Below are positions 1-11,651 of a stretch of DNA of 64,000 bases, piece by piece (position 1 is the first letter of the stretch; the number at the start of each line of letters is the position of its first letter). The position numbers and the translations under genes are program-made. The stretch comes from Tetrahymena thermophila SB210 (taxonomy: Eukaryota > Ciliophora > Oligohymenophorea > Hymenostomatida > Tetrahymenidae), in NCBI RefSeq assembly GCF_000189635.1, contig NW_002476336.1, positions 62,001 through 126,000 on the forward strand. The letters run 5' to 3'. The notes under the pieces were generated by a model. The model saw only the letters and a program-made list of their open reading frames with translations, was not told the DNA's origin and did not search any database.

Positions 1-1
1 A

Positions 2-340
2 AATATGAGAAGATATAGTTTAAAAACAGATAATACTAAAAAAAAAAGTAAATATAATAATCGAAGATCAACTTATCTTGAAATCGATTTGTTTAAAGCT
101 AATGACATTCATCAGAAGTAATTGCTACACAACCACGAAATTACTTTCTATGAAAGACAAGTTACCCATAGCCTATGGAATTTAGATGGAATTAAAGTCT
201 ATTCTAATTATTTCCCAAGTGGAAACTATGTTTCTGCTATAACTAAATTTAATTAACTACGAAAGAAGTGTCTTAAATTAAGATAATTATCCTTATAAGA
301 TAAATAAAAAAGTTCTGGTAAAAAAAAGACAAATCAATGA
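2..340 (+). CDS. 3' end of a gene, probably the tail of a ciliate ion-channel protein
   Basis: An open frame enters from outside the window and runs 112 codons to TGA at 338-340, with TAA and TAG read as Gln. The visible part is basic and hydrophilic and ends in a Lys/Ser-rich tail. Its core NLDGIKVYSNYFPSGN resembles the C-terminal stretch FDQMKEFQIYYPKNNFGN of the potassium channel at 48276-52412: an aromatic/acidic start, a YYP or YFP core, an Asn-rich turn and then a basic helix. From that I infer the 3' end of a paralogous channel or a protein sharing its tail. No domain is visible in the fragment, so the assignment is weak. The gene body lies upstream of the window. Confidence 0.55.
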
Positions 341-1202
341 AAATTAAATTTAAGTTCTCAATGTTATTTTGTTAAAATTAAATTATAAGTTAAGTAATGT
401 GTTATTGTATAATAACAGCATTAAAACTTTTATATTAGTTATTTAATGTGTCTTAAATTATTTTCTATAAAATTTATTTCATTAATTATTTATTAAATTT
501 AGTTAATTAATTAATTTTTAAGTTTTAATTTTTAATAATGAATAAATTTATTGTTTATTCTTTAATATATTTACATATTTTTTGGGTGGTAGCTTAAAAT
601 GGGGAGAATTATTTATAAATATTTTTAGTTATTTTTTGCTGACTTTTTTAAAGATAAAATATACAAATTTGTTAATACTAAAATTTAATTAGTATTGTGT
701 TTTTAGAAATTTAATGTTTAATGAGAAGCTTTTAATCAATTTTGATACAAAATATAAAATGCTAAACTTATTGATTGAAAAATACATCTTATAAGTTTTA
801 TTTTTTATAAAAGAAGATTCCTAATCATTTTATTTTAAAGTGAAAGAGGAGGAAACTTAAAATAAATATTCTTATATATAATCATTAATTTAATAGCTGT
901 TTATTGGTCATATCATTAAATTAATTATTTTATTTGATAATATTTTTAACTATAATTTCAAATTAATTTCAATTAACTATCTTTTTATAAAGATTTATTT
1001 GTTTTCCTATGAAGTGAGTGCTATTTATTTATTTTACTTATTTATTAAAATTGGTATTTTTGTTGGATAAATTAAATGTAAAGCCATACACACTCTATTC
1101 GTAATTTAACATATAATAAAAATAAAAATTTATATCTTAATTATTTAAGTGTATATTCTTTATTGGAATATTTAAAGACTATATGTTTTAAAATTTTTTT
1201 TT
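341..1202. other. AT-rich intergenic region
   Basis: Extremely AT-rich DNA between the convergent ends of the first gene and the minus-strand gene at 1203. I see no ORF with protein-like composition and no RNA gene. It presumably holds both 3' untranslated regions. Confidence 0.6.
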
Positions 1203-2467
1203 TCAAATATCTTCCATAGGTTGATTAACACCAGCCCAGTCGTAGTAAACCTTCTTTCCTTCTCTAATATCATACCATAAGGGATCAACAATACCAGTAT
1301 CGACCATTCTTCTACCAGTGAAACTCTTGTAATCCTTGAAAGTTTCAGTATCATCGGTATCATCAGTATCAGGATAGTCAAGAGGTGGAGGATGAGCAAC
1401 TCTCCAGTAATCTTCATCAGGATAGTGATTATAGAAGAATTCAGTACCTGTATATTTAAATTTAATAGTTAATAAATTTGCACACAAACATTTAAAATAA
1501 ATTTAAAAATGATTTATCTAAATAATAATTTTAGGTATTTAGAATAAGATATTTTTTATTATATCTTTTAGTAGTAAAGTGGAAGAATTAATCAATCAAT
1601 CAAATAATCTTTTAATTACCAAAGTAAAGTATGGGGAGGAGACCAAGAATCAAATATTAGGAAATAGGACCTTTCTTTCTGAAATGCTATTTATTAAAAA
1701 TTAAATAATGTTGAGATTATTTATTCAATAAATGGACTCAATAATTTTGTATAATAAAATGCCTAAGTTTATTTAGCAGTATATGCAAATAACTTTCTAA
1801 ATTAGCTTCAAATCTACAATTTTAATTAGATTCATATTTATTTATATAAATGGCGAAACAAAAAACAAGAAGATAGTCGCCTTAAGTGTAATAAAGAAAC
1901 AATTAAAAACCTAAGATTTGAAGGATTCGCATTAGAAGTCAAGATCTTCAGATTCATAGTCGTATTCGTGAGCCATATCGTGTTCAGCATCCCAATAAGA
2001 TTGCTTTTAAAAAATAAATAATAAATGATCAGAACATAATTTTAAGTAAGAATCTAGCTATTTTAAAGAGCAGTTTTTATTATATTTATTGAATTAAAAC
2101 AGCCCTTTATGCAAAAAATGATTTTGCTAATGTTAGCCTAATTTAATAATTTCTTATTTACTCTCATGACTTATTTCATGACATGCATCTTTTTATTTTC
2201 AGGGTGAATATTAACTGTTAAATCAGTTTAATAATTTTAAGAGGGCATAGTAACATCAAAAACCCAATCATCATGCTTTTTGGTATAAGGGAAGTCGTAG
2301 GTTTCTGGATGCCAGCCTCTATCTCTAATATCTTCTTCAATATCCTTATTAACTTTTGGATCATCTCTCCAATCATATTCATGGTGATGATGTCCTCCGC
2401 CAAAAGCTTAAACGCTCTACTTGACTAGCTTACGAGCACAGTGCAAGTATCTATATTTGCTAATCAT
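1203..2467 (-). CDS. Probable mitochondrial inner-membrane protein, one TM segment, four exons
   Basis: Exons on the minus strand: 2162-2467, 1911-2003, 1620-1674 and 1203-1447. They join in phase to 232 codons ending at TGA 1203-1205, with GT-AG introns. The N-terminus (MISKYRYLHCARKLVKQS) is rich in Lys/Arg with no acidic residue, like a mitochondrial presequence. It is followed by a His/Asp/Trp-rich region, a single hydrophobic segment near residue 137-152 (QYLILGLLPILYF), and a Pro/Asp/Tyr-rich C-terminal half with DYPDTDDTDDTETFKDYK. That arrangement is what lineage-specific subunits of respiratory complexes often look like, but I do not recognise the family. The donor of exon 2 and acceptor of exon 3 were chosen on phase (CAGAAAG before 1674), so that junction is the least certain. 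Confidence 0.7.
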
Positions 2468-3388
2468 TGTATAAATTTCTTTATTTTATTACCTTTTTTG
2501 ACTTTTATTTTATTATGTTTATTTTTCTTTATTTTTCCTCTTTATTTCAATGTATTTCTTTATTCTTGTTTTTTTCCTTCTTTTTTTACTTCTCTTTGAA
2601 TTAGAATCAAAGATAAACAAGTAATTAGATAAATAGATAGATACTAATCCTTTATAGCTAGCTCCTATTCATTCAAAATCAAATTATTCTGTTTATTATT
2701 TATATTTTATAAATATCCAACAAAGATTTTTCTCATACATACAAATATTCATACATATATATATAAATAAATATACATGCATACATACTATTTTACTATC
2801 AGCAGTTTATATATATTAAAATAGAATTTCATTTTCATAACCTATAAATACTATTTACATGTTTAAACCCTCAAATACATTTTAAATTTTTCAAATTCTT
2901 TCTTTCAATTTTTATAAACTATGATTTTAATGGGATGATCAATCATTGATTCAACTTAATGAATTATTTTATTTAATTTTTAAAGACTTTGAAAGTTTAT
3001 TTATTTTAATAATACGCGAATCTGCTCAAAAAATAAACACTTTCGAATAAAGTAGTTAATAATCTGATATTGCTTTTGCCAAAAATTTGTTTGTTCACAC
3101 AAGTAAGTTAACCTAAATTTTATTATAATAAAAAATGTCTCACAAAAGGAAGAAACAGTTTAGGAAGACAGCAAGGGTACTAATTACTAAAATGATATAA
3201 TTTATTTACGCTGAACATAAATCTAAGCAATAAAAAAATACAAATAAGATAATTATACTACATTTAACTGAAAAAAAAAAAATCATCATCAGATTAATTT
3301 TTGAATATGCATTTTTGGATTCATATGAAGTAATTTTTGAAACTTTGCTAATCTTTTAACTATGTTTATTAATACAGTGATGTATCTT
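2468..3388. other. AT-rich spacer
   Basis: Upstream region of the minus-strand gene ending at 2467 and downstream region of the EF-hand gene. It contains T-rich tracts near 2500-2590 and a short TA/CATA simple repeat near 2745-2790. A small plus-strand ORF (3135-3380) is present but not convincing. Confidence 0.55.
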
Positions 3389-3679
3389 TCATTAGACATC
3401 AGCATTAGCCATCATTTCAAGAACTTATACAATAAGAACCTAAAATTCTTCTTGAGAAAGCTTGCCATCACCATCTTCATCAAGCTCTTTAAGCACTTCT
3501 TCGACTTCTTCCTTGCTAGGTATTTCAACACCGATATCTATAGCAACATTGATCATTACCTTTTCAAGTTCAACTTTTTCCAAGTAGCCAGAGCTATCAA
3601 TATCAACTGCCTTGAAGGCTGCTTCAGTAATTTTTTTAAGTTTATTCTTGTCCTTTAAGATTTCCTTAATGCTGCTCAT
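3389..3679 (-). CDS. Small two-EF-hand calcium-binding protein
   Basis: A single exon of 96 codons from ATG at 3679 to TGA at 3389-3391; the frame passes through two in-frame TAG/TAA glutamine codons near its 3' end. Two canonical 12-residue EF-hand loops are present: residues 26-37 (DIDSSGYLEKVE) and 67-78 (DEDGDGKLSQEE), each with Asp at positions 1 and 3, Gly at 6 and Glu at 12, so both should bind calcium. Helices flank each loop, as in a single EF-hand pair of calbindin or half-calmodulin size. There is no signal peptide or membrane segment, so it is probably a cytosolic calcium sensor or buffer. The target is unknown. Confidence 0.88.
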
Positions 3680-4890
3680 ATTTTAATAAATTTTTATAAA
3701 GCGTTTTCAGATTATTTTTTTATTTCTTTTTTAAGAAATTAATTTTTTTTATTATATTTATATATAATTCATTATTTAATTTCCCCTTTATGTTGTCAAA
3801 TAAAAGTGATAGCACATCTATTCTTCCACTAATGTTTTTTGAAATTTTATTTATTGTTTGCTTAATTTAATCATTAATTTACTAACTACACACACTAGTC
3901 TGATTTTCGATTTCTGATAAATGACTGGAACCTAGCTTGATTCAATAGACTGTCTCCTTTCAATCGTTGTTAAATTTTTTAAATAAAAAATATAAAAATC
4001 AGCTCAGTTTTATTTCTTGATACTATAAATAGCTTTTAAATAACATGTAAAAAGGTTATGGATCATATTCTAAAGAATTAAATTTTTTTAAAAATATACC
4101 AATAATATTAACAAATTCAATTATTCTATGTTTGTTTTCAAAAAAATTCGAATCCTATTCATTTTAAAAAAATATAAAACAGCATGTGAATAGTAGTAAA
4201 ACTGATTTTCATCAACTAAAAGTAAGGAAAAATACTTACAGTAATAAACAGTTTAAGTATTTAGTTTTTATATTTAGTTTAATTAAAATGTTACTCAGTA
4301 ATCAAAATTGCAATAAAAATAAAACTAAATAGATTGATTTATACAATATAAATTAATTAAAAAATTCATAAATTTATCATTAAGTAAAGTAAATTTTTGG
4401 AATAATTTAACTTCATTTAATTATTTTAACATTTATAAAAAAAATAAATAATTGAGTTATGGTAAAATTCAACTCGTAAAGATTTAAATTTGTTAAATTT
4501 TAAATAATTAAAAAATTAAACTTTCTAAGGAATTTTTTAATATTGAAATGTACTATACAGTTGAACCTGTGTTTATTAAGCAAATTTTTTGGTCTGCCCG
4601 TTTTCATATAATATAGTTTATTTTAATTAAAATTTTCTATACATTGGGAATTGCTATAAATTGAGCAAATTTTTAAGTCGAATGAATACCCAATATATCC
4701 AGATTTAATTGTATAATCTGTTGGCATGTAATTCATTTATTTATTTAATTGATAATTATGATTAATTAATTAGTTTAACATTTATTTAATAATGTTACTT
4801 TATATTAAATACTTAAAGTAAGACATTTATTTATTTATTATAATACAATTAATTTATTATTTACATTTTATATCAAAATTAATTATTGTT
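3680..4890. other. AT-rich spacer containing a transposon-like relic
   Basis: No coding frame was found. The one structured piece is a 158-bp element at 4556-4713, listed separately. The rest is A/T homopolymer-rich sequence. Confidence 0.5.
4556..4713. mobile_element. Possible pogo/Tigger-like miniature element (degenerate)
   Basis: The left end reads TACAGTTGAACCTGTGTTTA and the reverse complement of the right end reads TACAATTAAATCTGGATATA. They agree at 14 of 20 positions, 15 of 21 with the next base, and three of the mismatches are G/A differences. Both ends start at TA, as expected of elements that duplicate a TA target. TACAGTTGAACC is the style of terminus I associate with pogo/Tigger DNA transposons. 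No transposase fits inside 158 bp, so this would be a non-autonomous copy. AT-rich DNA produces chance inverted similarity, so confidence is moderate at best. Confidence 0.4.
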
Positions 4891-7638
4891 TCACTGATGA
4901 AACTAATATATGCTTTTTAGTTATAAATCGCATGGTTGTAAAAGATCTATTCTTTTAACATTAAATAGCTTTGTCTATCCAGGATTAAGTAGGAAAATTA
5001 TGAATTTATTTTAAATATTAAAATCTTCTCCTTGTAAATTTATGATATTATAATATAAAGTTTCTGTGCAAGAAAACTTAGAAAAATTTTCAAAATATAT
5101 AGAATATCCTCCTGGATATGAGTAGGTGTACATGTAACTATTAATAGGAATTCCGTTCAATTATCTTTACTCTTTTATAACTTACCTCATATTTTCTATT
5201 GATTTAATGTTAAGCAATACTTTCTTATCTATTAAATTTATGTTAGTATACACTAAATCAATAATGATATCATTTATATCTTCTCCATTTTACAAAGGAT
5301 AGCTAAATATTTTTTTTTGTTAAGGATATATTTCTACTTGCCACTCTCTACAGAATAAAGCATCGTTCCTTTTACGGATCCTATGCTTTTCTTAGAGTAC
5401 GCTTCCATACTTTGAGTTATTTTAGTAGATAAAAAATATATTTCCTGCTGCTAGGCCATTAATTCTTATTATTTCTGAGTCATCCTGATAACTAAATATA
5501 ATGTTGCTGTTTTCTGTCAATCTTTTAGTTTGGCAAATTAGGAATTAATCTATCAGTCTGGATTCGTTATTATTTTCATTTTTAATAACATCACTTTTTG
5601 TATTTGCACCATTATTTTGAGGATTAAAAACATTAAAAAGTTCTTGACTTTCAGCAAATTAAAATTAAATTTTATGCTATGAGTAACTATTTATGCAAAT
5701 TTTTGATTGAAGACTAGTACTCTTTTCTATTTCTAGGTATAGAAGATAAGTTCCTTAACTTAAATTACACTCAATAGTAGAATCTCTTCCTACTTAAACA
5801 TGGTCATAAATATATGATTCAATGTTTATTTATCTATTTACTACATTTAAAGACCCTTTAACAAGTATCATTCTTACAAAATCATAAGAAAAACTACTAT
5901 TGCTGCTCTAATTTAAAAATAATCTTTTGTCTTATTGGCTAAAAGTGATAAATGCGTGGTTTGCTGCTTATGAATTCTCTAATTAAACCACAAGTATCTC
6001 AGTATGCATATTTTTGTTTAAATTTTAAGTTATATAGCTGTAGTAGTATTCTTCGTTACATTTATTTACACCACAATAAGTATACATCTGATTGATATCC
6101 TAAAAATGCACCCATCTAAGACTTCCATCTTATCCCTTTTTCAGCAATACCTAATAAAATAAAAATAGTGTTAATTAATAGTTTTGAATAAAAATTGAAA
6201 ATAATGTTTCATCAATTATAAGATTAACCTTATCTATTCCCAATTCTTGTGAAATAGTGACAATTGTATCAACCCAATAATTATCAAGTGATTTGCAAAG
6301 GGTTACTAAATATTTCTTTTTTAAATTTTCAGAGATGTATTAAAAGGTTGATACCAAATCTTAAATAGTAATGTATTCGTAGGGAGCCCAAGTTATATCT
6401 CTTATTAGTTAACCAAAGATACCTCTTTAGATTGCTTAGTATCCTCCGAATAAGCTTGAATAGGCCTTTAATAACAAAGGAGAAAATCCATAAGGATGAG
6501 ATTAGATAAATAAACATTGCTTCTTTTTAGGGATAAAAGGTATATTATTGTCGACACAGACTTTTTATATAATTCCATTAAATAGAAAGTGCACATAAAA
6601 TTAATTTATTTTTGTTTCATCCTAACTTTTTGTTAATTAGTTGTTGAAAGTAATATCGGGATTGTCTATTTGCTTAGATTTTGTTTCAAACATTCTTAAA
6701 AGGTAAACAGGTTTTAAGCATAAAGAATTTAAGGCACTTATTAAGTATAAGCCTTACCAGTTTGAATCATATTCTATAAAAACTTCATTCAGATTATTAG
6801 GAAAAAGTTAGTTAAAAATATCTTGCACTTCTTTCCATATCCATTAATCTTCTTAATCATTATTTGTCAACTATTATTGATTATTAGCTCCTGATGATGT
6901 TAAAGTAAGCTCTTTAGTTAAATTAAATTTTTTCATTTGAGTTTAGTTCAAGCATAAATAATTAACGATTGATAAGCAGGATTTATTAACGTCACTTAAA
7001 CTGTCTTTACTCGTTAAAAAGGATACAATATTTTTCTGTTTCGTTTAAAAAAGTATTTATTAATTTGCTAACAAATTAACAATATAATAAATATAGATAG
7101 ATAGAATTACCTTTATTTTTTAAGAGTTTTATGATTTAGTAGAAGGATCCTAATTTTATTCAAAATAAAATATTTTAGATAAGAAAAATAGTTTTTGTTT
7201 TACATCAATATGAAAAATATTTGAGGTGTCAACTAGTTCTTCTTACTCCGCTAAATTAAAGCTTTTCTTAACCTTCTAATTTTAAATTTATTTTTTTAGA
7301 GTTTTAATTTATTGTGAAAATGTAATACTTTTTGTCCACTATTTAAATTCATCTCTTAATCTTCATATTAAACAATTTTAGGAGATAGAAAATATTGTTT
7401 ATCTTACTCTTGATCCCAGTGCACCTATTAGTTAATTGTATTTAGCTCATTTAAATATGTAGATTTATTAAATATTTACTGCACGAGCACTTCCATTTTC
7501 ACTTATTTCATATCTCTAGAACATATAAATATAAAATTTTAATTTAATATAAACTTTTAAAATTTAATAAATATATATATGTACTGGCTTGTTAATCTCT
7601 GTGCAGCACAGTCGCTAGCAGCTAGTATCCTGTCCCAT
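4891..7638 (-). CDS. Calpain-like protein, probably catalytically inactive
   Basis: Exons 7585-7638, 7480-7515, 7329-7424, 7111-7275 and 4891-7035 all join in phase 0 to 831 codons. The N-terminus MGQDTSCQRLCC fits myristoylation (Gly2, Ser6) and palmitoylation (Cys7, 11, 12), suggesting membrane attachment. Residues about 185-430 follow the calpain core: a GLYLISALNSL segment at the GDCWLLAAL position, NGIIQKVCVDNNIPFIP like the calpain NGxWxxVxVDDxxP stretch, then an SSLFGGYQAIQ segment and VHFQDINQMYTYCGVNKC at the end of the core. The nucleophile Cys is replaced by Leu (near residue 213) and no His-Ala or Asn-Pro-Trp motif is evident, so it is probably a pseudoprotease. Beta-rich calpain C2L-like segments follow (SQGTYLLYLEIEK). 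The 75-nt intron 7036-7110 could also be read through. Confidence 0.75.
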
Positions 7639-8241
7639 TAAATACAATTTTTTTAATATCTTATTTCTATTTAATTTGGTCTATAAAATAAATATTAACT
7701 AGATTATTATTTATCTTTCTTTCTTGGATTAATTAATTGACTTTGAAATTAATTTCTTGGTTAAAAAATAATAGCTCTGTAAAGGAGAAAGTAATTATTC
7801 TATATTCATTTTTAGTTTAATACAAAATATTAAAATTTTTTTTAAGTTGAATATTTTACATTAAAATGTTTGTGGATATTATAAACTTTTCATTAAAATT
7901 AGATTGTTTAGAGAGTTACTTTGTTTAAATAAATATAAAATTAATGTTTGATGCATTTTATTATGATTTTAAATAAATTGTTGTTGTTGAATTAAAATAA
8001 ATGTCATATTTAAATAAAATCTTAGAATTATTTCCTATTAATTTATTTATTTTAATTGAAAATTAGAAATTATTTTAATAAATTAATAGAAAATAAAAAC
8101 TTGAGTTCATTTTATGTTTTGAAAGATTAAACGGCTATACTGATTGAATTCAATAAAAACAAAAACTAATAAAAATTAATTTATATTTTATTTTTAAGAT
8201 TAATAAATTATATAATTTTGTTGCTCAAAGATTTATTTTTA
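7639..8241. other. Shared upstream region of two divergent genes
   Basis: The calpain-like gene starts leftward at 7638 and the Gln-rich gene rightward at 8242, so this 600 bp should hold both promoters. It is AT-rich with no recognisable element. Confidence 0.5.
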
Positions 8242-10605
8242 ATGAACATTCAAACTATTCATCAGCCATCTAATTTTGTGACTGTTTCTCAAAACAGAAT
8301 AAATAATCATAATATTTACAATTCAAGGAGATAGGTGGTGTAAAATTTATCGCCTGTATTATATAAAAACATGTAAATTCAACAAAACAAAGTTCTGATT
8401 CCAACTTCAATTAGAAGTACTTCTCCTTAATAGAGTTAAACTATTCTTAGGTAGAGTTATTAGCTTTTATAATTGCCAATTCAATCATTAAGGACATCTA
8501 AACCAATTAATTAATCTTTTACTCCTCCTAACCGATAATTTTTAACTGATAGAGAACGAACAACTAATTCTTTTCACCAAAAAAATCAGAAAGTTTTAAC
8601 AAATGATTAAAAAAATCATAATTATTAATAAATAAGTATTTCTTTGTAAAACTCTCCAAATGTATCTAGAGTAAATCGCACGAACTAGTAATATGCAGGG
8701 TAGTAGTCGAATATGCAATCTCTATTAAAAATATAATAAACTTTTGAGCCTTTGCGCTAAAATGAATAATTAACTAAACAAGAAACTAAAATAAATAACA
8801 ACAACTCTTATAAAAAAGATTTTTCTAGCTTATAGTCATCATATAATTATAGGTCAACATAAATGACAGAAAGTGACTAAGATATTCTTAACATAGTTAG
8901 CAAATATATAGGAAACAAAACAAATGTTAATTACTAAAGTATAAAAGGAAGCAACACATATAGTAATTAATAATTATATGATGATCTTGAGCTAGCTTAT
9001 TCATAACATTAATTTAATCTTTCTTAAAAAAGTTAATAATATTATAGCTCATCCCCTAATTAGCTTGATTATTAAATAAATAAAAGCTGCTCTTACCCAG
9101 AAGAAATGAATTGTACTAGTTAAAGTAAACATGATAAAGAATAATAATAAGTAGAAAATCATAGATAATAGATTTCATAAATAAGTTAGAATTAAGATAT
9201 TTAGTCTCTTTCTTGCAAGGATTAAAATAGCAATTATAGTGTAAACAACTCTATAGAATCATAAAAAGAAATTAATTATGAACAGATGGTATTAATAAAT
9301 ACTGAACATAATAAATAATAACAAATTGCAATACAAGAATAAATAAATTTGATAAAACTAGAAAAATATTAAATAAATTCACAAAATATAAATTAAAAAA
9401 ATGTATCATAAAGCAACTAAATGCTTTAATAACAAGATATCAAAGAAAATGATGATATTTATTAGCATAATATCCCATCTTTGTAATAAAACTATTAGAC
9501 GTAATAAAATAATTAAAAGGTTCCTACTTAAAATGAAATTCAAAAATAGATTTTGTTAAGTAAATTAAATATTTAATTTTTTTTTAATTTTTATTTATTT
9601 TTTTTATTAAGATTAAAATGTAGAATTCACTGAATGCTCAGACAATCATCCTAATAATTAAAATAGTTTCTTTAAAGATGATGAATAAGAAAAAATAGAA
9701 AGTGACGATAGACTTAATCTTGCAGTTTACGAAGATGATAATTAAATTTTTGATATTATTTCTTCAGATAAATTAGAAGAATCAAACAAACAGTAAAATA
9801 AAAATTAATTTTTAGAAAACGATGATGATAAAAACAATATATTATCTTCTTCACTAGAAAAAGTATAATTAAAAAGTAGTAAACTAAGTTAAAATAATGC
9901 TTAAATCTTAGATCCTATCCAGGAAGAAGATTTTTTAAGCAGAAGCTCGTTTGATACTGCCACAATTAAAAAATAATTGAGTGGATCGTTTACTACTACT
10001 TAGAATTTAAATTAGATTTCAGGAGAAAATTTTAATAATTAAATAAACGAAAAAATAGAACTTTAAAACAGAGATGTCCCTTTTGTAATAGAATAAGAAT
10101 TAAAATAATAGGTCAATTAAATATTAAATTAAAATTTAATCTAACCTATAGAATAACAAGAGTTGAAAAATACAAAAAATGAAGTTTTAGATGATGATAT
10201 TCAGCTATTTGATTCTAATTTAGAAGAGATAGATTGCATAATATAAAAAGGTTGTGAAGATAATCTTTTTTCATAAGATTCTTATGAAAATTACTTAGAT
10301 ATTTATAATTCTGACACAAACAATAATAAAAAAGAAACATATTAAACTTAAAAAAACTTGGCCAAATAGGAACATCAAAGAAGTTAATCTGATGCAACAA
10401 ATTATTCTTAGAACTTTTAAAGCATATCATCTTTTGATAATGAAAGTCTTAGAAGATCAATAGGTAATTTAGCTTCCTTTGGCCATTCACCTTAGATATC
10501 TATGTAAACTTAAAAATATATTCTAACTTATTTTCAATAAAATTTTTTATTATTATATTAATATTAAGTTTAATATTTAATATTTAATATTTATTTTCAC
10601 CATGA
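8242..10605 (+). CDS. Gln/Asn-rich low-complexity protein of unknown function
   Basis: Exon 1 is 8242-9559. A 52-nt intron (GTAAATTAAA..TTATTAAG) follows, and exon 2 is 9612-10503. A third short exon 10569-10605 after a 65-nt intron would end at TGA 10603-10605, giving 748 codons. Exon 1 encodes a disordered, Gln/Asn/Ser-rich chain in which most Gln codons are TAA or TAG. Exon 2 is more acidic, with repeated Asp/Glu clusters (ESDDRLNLAVYEDDNQ, FDIISSDKLEESN) and Ser-rich patches that could be phosphorylated. No domain is recognised. The proposed stop overlaps the ATG of the next model by four bases, which is suspicious in a eukaryote. Splicing 10503 directly to 10619 keeps phase and fuses the two models into 891 codons, so this gene may be membrane-anchored through the next entry. 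Confidence 0.6.
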
Positions 10606-11084
10606 ATAATTCTAAAAGCTAAACAAACGAACAAACTTACCTTAACGGAAATTCAGCAACATTTAATTATGAAAACACTTAAAATTCTGAACAGAGCCCA
10701 GAAGTTTAGTCAAAACAAAAACTAAGCTAGCTTATAGCAGAATCTGAAAAGTGTCAAAAAATTGAAACTCCCTAAATCTAGAATTAAGAAACACCTACTT
10801 TATAATTCGAAATCAAAGAAACTAAATCTACTCAAAAAAAATTAACTTTTTAAGATGCATTCGTATTAATAGCCTTATTTCTTTTAGTGATATTAATAGG
10901 ATGCATTTTTATCATCTTTATTTAAGATAACTCTTTAGTTAAATTTACCAATTATTATAATCAGGACATTTATGAAGGATAACAGTAATTTGATCAATTA
11001 TAAGTTTATAATTATGATTTTATCAATTTAGACTATGAGTGTCAATCATTAAATGCATATTAATTTTTTCTATAAAATAGATGA
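10602..11084 (+). CDS. Single-pass membrane protein, or last exon of the preceding gene
   Basis: An open frame of 160 codons runs from ATG 10602 to TGA 11082-11084. The first 85 or so residues are Gln/Asn/Ser/Thr-rich and disordered. One strong hydrophobic helix follows (AFVLIALFLLVILIGCIFII), then a Tyr/Asn/Gln-rich tail of about 50 residues. This could be a tail-anchored or type II membrane protein. Only 93 bases separate the previous coding frame from this ATG, and that stretch begins with a typical donor (GTAAACTT). The alternative is that this is the last exon of the upstream gene, entered at 10619 after an AAAAG acceptor in matching phase. Function is unknown. Confidence 0.6.
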
Positions 11085-11651
11085 TTTTTTATTTTTTAAA
11101 AAAACAACCAAAAAATGATATAATGATTAATAAGTAGATTAATAATACTTGTTTGTTTAGCAAATAACATAAAATTGGTTTAATTTGCAAAGAAATAATA
11201 ATAATTAGTCTAATCAATGTATAGAGGTTTAATAAAATATTTGTATAGAAAAAGGTTTGTGTAAATAAATAAATAAGTACATGTTTTTGTTTAACTACTA
11301 CTTAACAATTATAAATCAAAAATATATTTTTTATGCATTAATTTCAAATAAATGAGAAAGAAATACTTAAAAAATTGAATGAATAGTAATAATTTATATA
11401 TTTGTTTTAATTGTTATAATTCAAACTCATTCAAAATATGAAAAATTTATAACCTTTTAAAATTTCAATTAAATTAGCTATTCATAAAATTTACCAATCT
11501 TTATTTATTCGTCAACTCTCTAAAATCTTAATTTACAAATTAGAAAAGATAATTTAGTAAAGAAGCTTAAATATCACTAAATACTAAGTATATTAAAAGT
11601 TAAGTTTTATAAAAGCAAACAAGCTAATTTAGTTTCAGAAGGCATTTATTT
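11085..11651. other. AT-rich intergenic region
   Basis: No coding potential seen. It lies upstream of the long coiled-coil gene and presumably holds its promoter. Confidence 0.5.

Noticed and set aside
3135-3380. Plus-strand ORF of 81 codons beginning MSHKRKKQFRKTAR
   Set aside because: Only the first 14 residues look like protein; the rest is Ile/Lys-rich translation of AT-rich DNA, no downstream exon exists before the opposite-strand EF-hand gene, and no homologue comes to mind. A basic first exon with a GTACTAATT donor cannot be fully excluded.
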